NCBI GenBank assembly: GCA_947628095.1
Contig: CANQYO010000007.1
Location: 1-33,376 of the forward strand
Length of the DNA: 33,376 bases
Reading direction: 5' to 3'
Source of the DNA: an uncultured Bacilli bacterium
GTDB taxonomy: Bacteria; Bacillota_I; Bacilli_A; RF39; UBA660
Of this stretch, positions 27,244 through 33,376 are shown one piece after another (within the stretch, counting starts at the first letter, position 1; the number at the start of each line of letters is the position of its first letter). Made by a program: the position numbers and the translations under genes. Under the pieces are notes generated by a model. That model searched no databases and was not told the origin of the DNA. It saw nothing but the letters and a program-made list of their open reading frames with translations.

Positions 27244-28585
27244 TTACACTGCTCCCCTCATTTGTAAAATTCAAAAACGTACTAGTATCACGTTTAAATA
27301 ATAAATTAATAGTTCCCGTACTTCCATTACGATGCTTTCCAATAATTAACTCACTTATACTTGTATTGTTATCGGTTCTAGCTTCTTTATTATAATAATC
27401 GTCACGATATAAAAAAGCCACTATATCAGCATCTTGTTCAATAGAACCAGACTCACGTAAATCACTCATAATAGGTCGTTTGTCTTCTCTTGCTTCAACT
27501 GAACGTGATAACTGTGATAAAGCAATAACTGGTATTTCAAGTTCCATTGCTAACATTTTTAAAGCTCTAGAAATATCAGATACTTCCTGTTGACGATTTG
27601 CTCCATAATTTTTTCCACCAGAAATCAACTGTAAATAATCGATAATTATTAAATCAAGCCCCGTTGACGAAGCTTTAAGTCTACGACATTTTGACCTAAT
27701 CTCTCCAATTGTAATTCCTGGGGTATCGTCTATATAAATACTTGTATCTTCAAGTTGAGATAATGCTTCATTAAATTTAACATAATCATTATTATTAAGC
27801 TTGCCACTCATAAACTTATAACCTTCAATTTGACCAAGTGACGAAAGCATACGATTAGCTAATTGTTCAGCACCCATTTCAAGGTTAAAAACTGCTACCG
27901 TTTTTTTAGCTAAAGTTGAAGCATTAACTGCTAAATTTAAAGCAAAAGCCGTCTTTCCCATAGCCGGACGAGCTGCAATAATAATGAATTGATTTTCATG
28001 AAGACCAGCCGTTATTTTATCAAAATCAGTCCAACCAGTTGGTATTCCTGTAACATCACCTTTAGTTAAAGCCAAAGTTTCTAGATTTTTCTGAACATTA
28101 TAAACTACATCTTTAATTGATTTAAATTCTGTTCCTTGGCGTTCTTTAACAATATTTAATATTTTTCTTTCAGCTTCATCTAAAGTTTCTGAAATATCAT
28201 CTTCAACATTATATCCAAGTTGATTAACTTCATTTGATACATCAATCAATCTTCTTCTAATACTATCGTCATTTAAAATTTTCAAATAATAATCAATATT
28301 AGCAGCAGTTGATTCAGTATTTAATACTTCTGTTAAATAAATTACTCCTCCAATTTCTTCTAAATAACCTTTATTACGTAATTCATTAGTAATAGTAGTC
28401 ATATCAATTGGAGTATTACTATCATATAAATTCTTTAAACAAATAAATATCTTTCGATTATTATCATAATAAAAAGCATTTTCATCTATTATCTCAAAAG
28501 TTTTATCAAGAGCAGTTTTAGATAAAAACATAGCACTTAAAACTGATTGTTCTGCCTCTTGACTATTTGGTACACTTCTTAACAT
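27236..28585 (-). CDS. dnaB: Replicative DNA helicase DnaB
   Basis: VPNSQEAEQSVLSAMF, IIAARPAMGKTAFALNLA, LIIIDYLQLISGG, LSQLSRSVEAREDKRPIMSDLRESGSIEQDADIV. Confidence 0.98.
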   Translation of the reverse strand: MLRSVPNSQEAEQSVLSAMFLSKTALDKTFEIIDENAFYYDNNRKIFICLKNLYDSNTPIDMTTITNELRNKGYLEEIGGVIYLTEVLNTESTAANIDYYLKILNDDSIRRRLIDVSNEVNQLGYNVEDDISETLDEAERKILNIVKERQGTEFKSIKDVVYNVQKNLETLALTKGDVTGIPTGWTDFDKITAGLHENQFIIIAARPAMGKTAFALNLAVNASTLAKKTVAVFNLEMGAEQLANRMLSSLGQIEGYKFMSGKLNNNDYVKFNEALSQLEDTSIYIDDTPGITIGEIRSKCRRLKASSTGLDLIIIDYLQLISGGKNYGANRQQEVSDISRALKMLAMELEIPVIALSQLSRSVEAREDKRPIMSDLRESGSIEQDADIVAFLYRDDYYNKEARTDNNTSISELIIGKHRNGSTGTINLLFKRDTSTFLNFTNEGSSVNE

Positions 28586-28586
28586 A

Positions 28587-29024
28587 TTAAGCCTCTGTAT
28601 GAACCTTTAAAGTACATTTAATATCTTTATATAAAGTAATAGTAACTAAATGCATCCCCAAAGAATTAATAGTTGTATTTTCAATTTGATTTTTAGAAAC
28701 ATTAAAACCTAATTTACCCAATTCTTCCTTAATTTGCTTTGTACTAATACTTCCAAACATACGAGAATCTTTTGAGGTTTTTACTTTAAAATTTAATATA
28801 ATTTTTTCAAGTTGGTCTTTTAATTTAAGTGCTGCATCACGATTTTTATTATCTTGTTTTAAAGCTTCAGCTTCTTCGACTTTTAATCTATTTAAACTAC
28901 CAGTTGTTTTCTTTAAGGCATAACCTTTTTTTATTAAATAGTTTATAGCATAACCATCGCTTACTTCTTTAATATCACCTTTTTTGCCTTGTCCTTTTAA
29001 ATCTTTTATGAATATAACCTGCAT
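28587..29024 (-). CDS. rplI: 50S ribosomal protein L9
   Basis: MQVIFIKDLKGQGKKGDIKEVSDGYAINYLIKKGYA and LFGSIS-type motif MFGSISTKQI. Confidence 0.96.
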   Translation of the reverse strand: MQVIFIKDLKGQGKKGDIKEVSDGYAINYLIKKGYALKKTTGSLNRLKVEEAEALKQDNKNRDAALKLKDQLEKIILNFKVKTSKDSRMFGSISTKQIKEELGKLGFNVSKNQIENTTINSLGMHLVTITLYKDIKCTLKVHTEA

Positions 29025-29091
29025 ATAACCTCCTTGTAAAAAACTTATATTAATAGTATATCATAATAAAAAAAAAATAGAAAGTTGATTT

Positions 29092-29313
29092 CTATTTATT
29101 TGTATATGGTAATAAAGCAATTGCACGAGCTCTTTTAATTTGTTCAGCAATATGTCTTTGATGTTTAGCACATGCACCTGTTACACGACGTGGTAAAATT
29201 TTACCTTTATCATTTATATATTTTTTTAAAATATCTACATCTTTATAATTAATATCTTTACCTGTTGAACACATGTAACATACTTTTTTCTTTTTTCTAT
29301 AAAATTCTGCCAT
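29092..29313 (-). CDS. rpsR: 30S ribosomal protein S18
   Basis: [63 protein letters not shown]. Confidence 0.98.
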   Translation of the reverse strand: MAEFYRKKKKVCYMCSTGKDINYKDVDILKKYINDKGKILPRRVTGACAKHQRHIAEQIKRARAIALLPYTNK

Positions 29314-29326
29314 TTTAGCCTCCTAT

Positions 29327-29806
29327 CTAGAAAGGTAAATCGCTATCATCTATTTCAATCTTATCTCCGAAATCTTTAAATGGGTCAGTTTCAACATTCA
29401 TATTTTCACTAGCTGAAAAATCATATTGAGGTATTTCGTCACTAGCTGGTCCACTTGCTTCAGAAATATTTTCTGCTTTTTCTCTTGAACCTCTAGTATC
29501 TAAGAATTGAAATTCGTCAATTATAACATCAGTTGTATATACACGTTTTCCATCTTGTCCATCATAAGAACCTGTTTGAATTCGACCACAAATAGCAATT
29601 TGACTTCCTTTAGTTAAATATTTTTTCATTACTTCAGCACGATTTCCAAAAGCAACAATACTTATAAAGTCTGCTTCACGATTACCTGATTGATTTTGAA
29701 ATTGTCTATCAACAGCAATAGATGTACGAACAATTGCATTATTGCCTGAAGAATATCTTAAATCAGGGTCTCTTGTCAATCTACCTACTAAAAATACTTT
29801 ATTCAT
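29327..29806 (-). CDS. ssb: Single-stranded DNA-binding protein
   Basis: MNKVFLVGRLTRDPDLRYSSG...SQIAICGRIQTGSYDGQDGKRVYTTDVIIDEFQFLD and C-terminal acidic tip EIDDSDLPF. Confidence 0.98.
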   Translation of the reverse strand: MNKVFLVGRLTRDPDLRYSSGNNAIVRTSIAVDRQFQNQSGNREADFISIVAFGNRAEVMKKYLTKGSQIAICGRIQTGSYDGQDGKRVYTTDVIIDEFQFLDTRGSREKAENISEASGPASDEIPQYDFSASENMNVETDPFKDFGDKIEIDDSDLPF

Positions 29807-29815
29807 AAATTACTC

Positions 29816-30103
29816 CTATTCTTCAACTCTAACTACGATATGTCTAATTATATCTTCGTTAATGTTAGCAACACGGTCAAACTCACTAACTGCCTCTGGT
29901 GTTGCCTCTACTACTAATAAAAAGTAATTACCATTCTTGAATCCCTTAACTTCATATGCTAATTCTCTACGTCCCATATTCTTTTCTGAAACGATTTTAG
30001 CTTTTTGTTCTTCAAGAATTTTTTTCATGTTTGCTAAAACTTGTAAAGTTGCTTCGTCTTCAAGTGTAGGTCTAACAACAAACATTAATTCATAATTACG
30101 CAT
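29816..30103 (-). CDS. rpsF: 30S ribosomal protein S6
   Basis: MRNYELMFVVRPTLEDE...GRRELAYEVKGFKNGNYFLLVVEA; followed by ssb and rpsR. Confidence 0.97.
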   Translation of the reverse strand: MRNYELMFVVRPTLEDEATLQVLANMKKILEEQKAKIVSEKNMGRRELAYEVKGFKNGNYFLLVVEATPEAVSEFDRVANINEDIIRHIVVRVEE

Positions 30104-30180
30104 ATATTTACACCTCCTTTTGGACTAATGGACCCTCATGGGCCAAGAAGTAAATTTTAAGTAATTTCTTACTTCGTACA
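30104..30180 (-). promoter_or_regulatory. Candidate S6:S18 autoregulatory leader of rpsF-ssb-rpsR
   Basis: Minus strand hairpin GGCCC-ATGA-GGG(T)CC enclosed by TTGG/CCAA just upstream of AAAGGAGG; upstream alternative stems GAAGTAA/TTACTT. S6 leaders are known in Bacillota; match not tested. Confidence 0.45.
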
Positions 30181-30231
30181 TAATATAACATACTTTTAAT
30201 TTTTTGTAAACAAACTTTTTTGTTTAAATTA

Positions 30232-30933
30232 TTAGTTATTTTTAAGTTCACCTATTTTTTTAACTTTTCCTTTTTCTTTACTAGTAAACTCTGTAAGAAG
30301 CATTAAAAATTCCCCAAACATCGTCGTAGTATATTGATGGTTTTTAAACAATAAATATAATTCTTTTAACTTAGGATTTCTTAAAAAATCAAAATTATCA
30401 TTTAAGTCATTTAATTCACTTAAATTGCCATATAAAAGAACATACATAAGCATTGCATTAAATTGTTTTAAATTCTCTTCAAGTGAATTTTCTTCTACTT
30501 TCCAACTATCAGTTACTAAAAAATTAAAACTATGATTTAAAACACTATAATTCATATTCTCTTTATATAACTCATACATCCTAATATCAGGATATCTAGA
30601 AATTGTTTCTATACCTTTATTATATGCTTCAAGTAATTTCTCTATATCTTCACGACTATAAAAACCATAGTTAAAATCAATTCCTTTTATAAGAGGTTTA
30701 GTATGACCAGTAATATAATCTTTACTTTCATAATAAAGTGTTTCAGTTGGAAACTCAATATGACTATCAACCATTCCTAAAAAAGGTGATTCTTTTCTTG
30801 AAGATAACATATAATGATATAATCTAATAATCTCATTTTGTTCATTTAAATATTCATTTGCTACTTTATCAGTATGATAAATTGGAGCAACTCTAATTGC
30901 ATCTATTTCTTTTAAATTTAAAATTTTACTCAT
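30232..30933 (-). CDS. Kinase-like-fold protein with degenerate catalytic motifs (paralog of 31881..32576)
   Basis: RYPDIRMYELYKENMNYSVLNHSFNFLVTDSW aligns without gaps to RFPDIYMYDLESYNIMFDWYKSRFYLIDTDIW in the other gene; both end GK(V/I)K..GELK. Confidence 0.5.
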   Translation of the reverse strand: MSKILNLKEIDAIRVAPIYHTDKVANEYLNEQNEIIRLYHYMLSSRKESPFLGMVDSHIEFPTETLYYESKDYITGHTKPLIKGIDFNYGFYSREDIEKLLEAYNKGIETISRYPDIRMYELYKENMNYSVLNHSFNFLVTDSWKVEENSLEENLKQFNAMLMYVLLYGNLSELNDLNDNFDFLRNPKLKELYLLFKNHQYTTTMFGEFLMLLTEFTSKEKGKVKKIGELKNN

Positions 30934-30934
30934 A

Positions 30935-31471
30935 TTATGCCTTCTTTATTTGACTTAGTTCACACTCAATAGTTGTTTCTTGTCCAAATAAATCAACAAC
31001 TGCATTAACCATCTTTTGTTCTTCGTCAATGGACTCAATTGTTCCAAACATACCAGAAAATGGTCCATCCACAATTTTAATTTTATCACCAACTGCCAAA
31101 TCATTCTTAATATCAATTCGATTCATACCCATGCTATTTAATATATTATCAACTTCATAAGGTTGTAATGGAGTAGGTTTAGCACCTTTTCCACTTGAAC
31201 CGATAAACCCAGTTACACCTGGTGTGTTACGAACAACAAACCAAGCTTCGTCACTCATTACCATTTCAACTAAAATATAACCTGGAAATAGTTTTTTTAC
31301 TTTTTCTTTTTCAACTCCATTTTTTTCCTCAATTACCTTTTCTTCTGGAACTATTACACGATAAATGTAATCTTTCATATCCATAGAATTAGCACGCATT
31401 TCTAGTTTTTCTTTAACTTTATTTTCATGTCCAGAATAAGTATTTACTACATACCATTGTTTTTCTTCCAT
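30935..31471 (-). CDS. nusG: Transcription termination/antitermination protein NusG
   Basis: QWYVVNTYSGHENKVKEKLE, LFPGYILVEMVMSDEAWFVVRNTPGVTGFIGSSGKGAKPTPL, KOW domain GDKIKIVDGPFSGMFGTIESI. Confidence 0.98.
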   Translation of the reverse strand: MEEKQWYVVNTYSGHENKVKEKLEMRANSMDMKDYIYRVIVPEEKVIEEKNGVEKEKVKKLFPGYILVEMVMSDEAWFVVRNTPGVTGFIGSSGKGAKPTPLQPYEVDNILNSMGMNRIDIKNDLAVGDKIKIVDGPFSGMFGTIESIDEEQKMVNAVVDLFGQETTIECELSQIKKA

Positions 31472-31481
31472 AATTTACCTC

Positions 31482-31790
31482 TTATATCAAAGTTTTTAAA
31501 AATGCCATAACAAATTCAATTAAGTAAAAATATATTCCAAAAAATATTACAAAGAATATAGTTGCAATACTATACTTAACCATTTCTTTTCTATTTGGAA
31601 AATGAACCTTAGACATTTCTTTAATTACTTGATTAATATAACCTTCCTTTTTTTCTTTTTTCTTTTCTACTTTAGATTTAGAAACTTTTTTAGTATCTTT
31701 CTTAGTTACTTTTTTCTTAGTTTCTTCTTTCTTTTTTACATCAGTTTTGGTGTTTTCTTTTTTTTCTTTAAGACTTTCTTTCTTTTTCAT
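31482..31790 (-). CDS. secE: Preprotein translocase subunit SecE with Lys-rich N-terminal extension
   Basis: C-terminal YINQVIKEMSKVHFPNRKEMVKYSIATIFFVIFFGIYFYLIEFVMAFL; first about 48 residues are Lys/Glu/Thr low complexity. Confidence 0.93.
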   Translation of the reverse strand: MKKKESLKEKKENTKTDVKKKEETKKKVTKKDTKKVSKSKVEKKKEKKEGYINQVIKEMSKVHFPNRKEMVKYSIATIFFVIFFGIYFYLIEFVMAFLKTLI

Positions 31791-31880
31791 ATAGACTCCT
31801 TTTTAAGGTTAAATAAAAAACACTTTCGTGTTCATGACTATAAATTATCATACTTTTCTTTTAAAATCAAGTATTTTTTA

Positions 31881-32576
31881 TTATTTTCTAACTAATTTTA
31901 ATTCCCCAAGTGTTTTTATTTTTCCAACCTCATTACTAACATTTTTTTCAAGTTCTTTTATAAAACTTGGTAGTACTAATCTAGTATCTTTAAAATAAAC
32001 AAAATTTGTATATAATTCTTTTAAATAGCTATTATCATTAAAAACATGATTTCCCCAACTTAAAATTCGATATGTAATTAAAAGCATTAATTGAAAAGCA
32101 AAATAATCTTGATTTCTTTCTTTAGAATTAGAATATGGTTTCCAAATATCAGTATCAATTAAATAAAACCTTGATTTATACCAATCAAACATAATATTAT
32201 AACTTTCTAAATCATACATATAAATATCTGGAAATCTTGCTATTTCATCTTGAATAATCTTATAAGCTTCTAAGAATTTAGCAATTTCAAGATTTAAAGG
32301 AAGTCCTGAGGTATAAAGATTAGCTCCTGGAACTAACCTCATAGTATAAGCACTTACTTTATTTATATCTTTAGTATAAAAAGTATTCTGAGGAAAAGCT
32401 ATGTAATCAGATTTATAACCGCTCGAAAATAGACTACTTTCTTCTTCTAAAAAAATTTTAATAACCGTATTGTTATCAAATAAAAAACATCTACCATAAA
32501 AACCTTTATAATCTCCAATTTCTGGTAATCTTTTCAATTTTTCAAGTTCTTGTTCTGTAATAAAAATATGTGCCAT
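31881..32576 (-). CDS. Kinase-like-fold protein, catalytic motifs largely retained
   Basis: NNTVIKIFLEEE (VAIK-like), DIYMYDLESYNIMFD (HxDxxxxN-like), FYLIDTD (DFG-like). Start set at MAHIFITEQE after GGTGGTATT. Confidence 0.5.
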   Translation of the reverse strand: MAHIFITEQELEKLKRLPEIGDYKGFYGRCFLFDNNTVIKIFLEEESSLFSSGYKSDYIAFPQNTFYTKDINKVSAYTMRLVPGANLYTSGLPLNLEIAKFLEAYKIIQDEIARFPDIYMYDLESYNIMFDWYKSRFYLIDTDIWKPYSNSKERNQDYFAFQLMLLITYRILSWGNHVFNDNSYLKELYTNFVYFKDTRLVLPSFIKELEKNVSNEVGKIKTLGELKLVRK

Positions 32577-32631
32577 AATACCACCATTACTAAGGTTATA
32601 GTATAACACACATCTTTTTAATATACAATTT

Positions 32632-33237
32632 CTATTTCATAATAAATGTATAGATAAATAAACCAACTAAATAAATAAGAGCTAAAATACTTGGAATAAA
32701 TAAAATATTAACAAAAGCCGAATTTTCAGTAGTATTATCAACAAATTGTCTACCTATTTCAGTTGATAATCTTTTTTGATTACCATAACCCCCTTTATTT
32801 TCACTTTTTTTGTCCATATATTTCAATAAATAGTCCACATGATTTCTTAAAAATACTTCTTCATAATATTCATATAAATCACTTGGAATAACCTCATATT
32901 TATTAAAGGTACTTAAATTATCTTTAATAAGTCGATAATATTCTTGATTCATATTACCTTCAATTTTCATATTAGCATAAGCCAATAACCCAATTTTAGC
33001 AGCTTGATAAATATTTACTCGCATACCACTTTTATCATATTCATCTTCGCTTAATAAACCTTTAAAAGATAAAAAACTAAATTTACCATCATTAAGAATT
33101 ATTTTTTCAGGGTCAAAATTACTTATAAAGTAACCTTTTTCATGAATTCTTTGCATTGCAAAATCAAGAGCTAGAAGAACATTTTTAAGTTGATTTGGTT
33201 TATCTCTATAATCTTCTAAAACTTCTCTTAAATTCAT
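32632..33237 (-). CDS. Pseudokinase C-lobe-like protein with C-terminal TM anchor
   Basis: HEKGYFISNFDPEKIILNDGKFSFLSFKGL resembles the HxDLKPENILL...DFG segment with catalytic residues replaced; C-terminal VNILFIPSILALIYLVGLFIYTFIMK. Confidence 0.5.
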   Translation of the reverse strand: MNLREVLEDYRDKPNQLKNVLLALDFAMQRIHEKGYFISNFDPEKIILNDGKFSFLSFKGLLSEDEYDKSGMRVNIYQAAKIGLLAYANMKIEGNMNQEYYRLIKDNLSTFNKYEVIPSDLYEYYEEVFLRNHVDYLLKYMDKKSENKGGYGNQKRLSTEIGRQFVDNTTENSAFVNILFIPSILALIYLVGLFIYTFIMK

Positions 33238-33274
33238 GATATCACCTCAATTCCTAACTATCTATCTTATAATA

Positions 33275-33303
33275 AGTATAGCACAAATTAAAAAAAATAC
33301 CAA
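33275..33303 (-). promoter_or_regulatory. Sigma-A-type promoter of the 201-aa gene
   Basis: Minus strand TTGGTA (33303-33298), 17-bp spacer, TATACT (33280-33275). Confidence 0.55.
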
Positions 33304-33376
33304 TCGAGTAGAGTAAATTTTCAATAAACATTTATAAACATTTATTGATATGATACCCTCTCACACCACCGTACGT
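33303..33376 (-). mobile_element. 3' end of a group II intron (partial domain V, domain VI, 3' splice terminus), truncated by window edge
   Basis: Minus strand ACGTACGGTGGTGTGAGAGG (domain V 3' half), CAATAAATGTTTATAAATGTTTATTG hairpin (domain VI-like), then CTACTCGAT 3' terminus. Confidence 0.7.

Noticed and set aside
1-33376. tRNA, rRNA, prophage or toxin-antitoxin modules
   Set aside because: No cloverleaf or rRNA signature, integrase, phage structural or recognisable TA pair was seen.

Overview
AT-rich window, mostly minus-strand, from a low-GC Bacillota genome. SpoIIQ-like, SpoIIR and GerQ genes suggest an endospore former. The core content is conserved: secA, hpf, csp, a tagO/wecA-type transferase, mbl/mreB, rpiB, rpmE, murA, a class II aldolase, prmC, prfA, rpoE, a class A PBP, pduL, rlmH, walJ, a LysM-G5-M23 peptidase, dnaB, rplI, rpsR, ssb, rpsF, nusG and secE. 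Several accessory or unexplained items are embedded in it. (1) An agr-type quorum-sensing locus with agrB and an unlisted 41-aa agrD on +, facing agrC/agrA on -. (2) Two large paralogous single-TM proteins with Pro/Thr/Glu-rich stalks, each with a near-consensus promoter, a shared 5' UTR motif and a similar terminator. (3) Between those paralogs, a minus-strand candidate ncRNA with its own promoter, a three-way-junction fold and a U-tract. (4) A kinase-like / degenerate kinase-like pair flanking secE-nusG, plus a tail-anchored kinase C-lobe-like protein. (5) The 3' end of a group II intron at the right edge, abutting the -35 of the next promoter. (6) Two repeat clusters, between gerQ and rlmH and downstream of spoIIR. 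All assignments come from reading sequence and provided translations; no database search was run.
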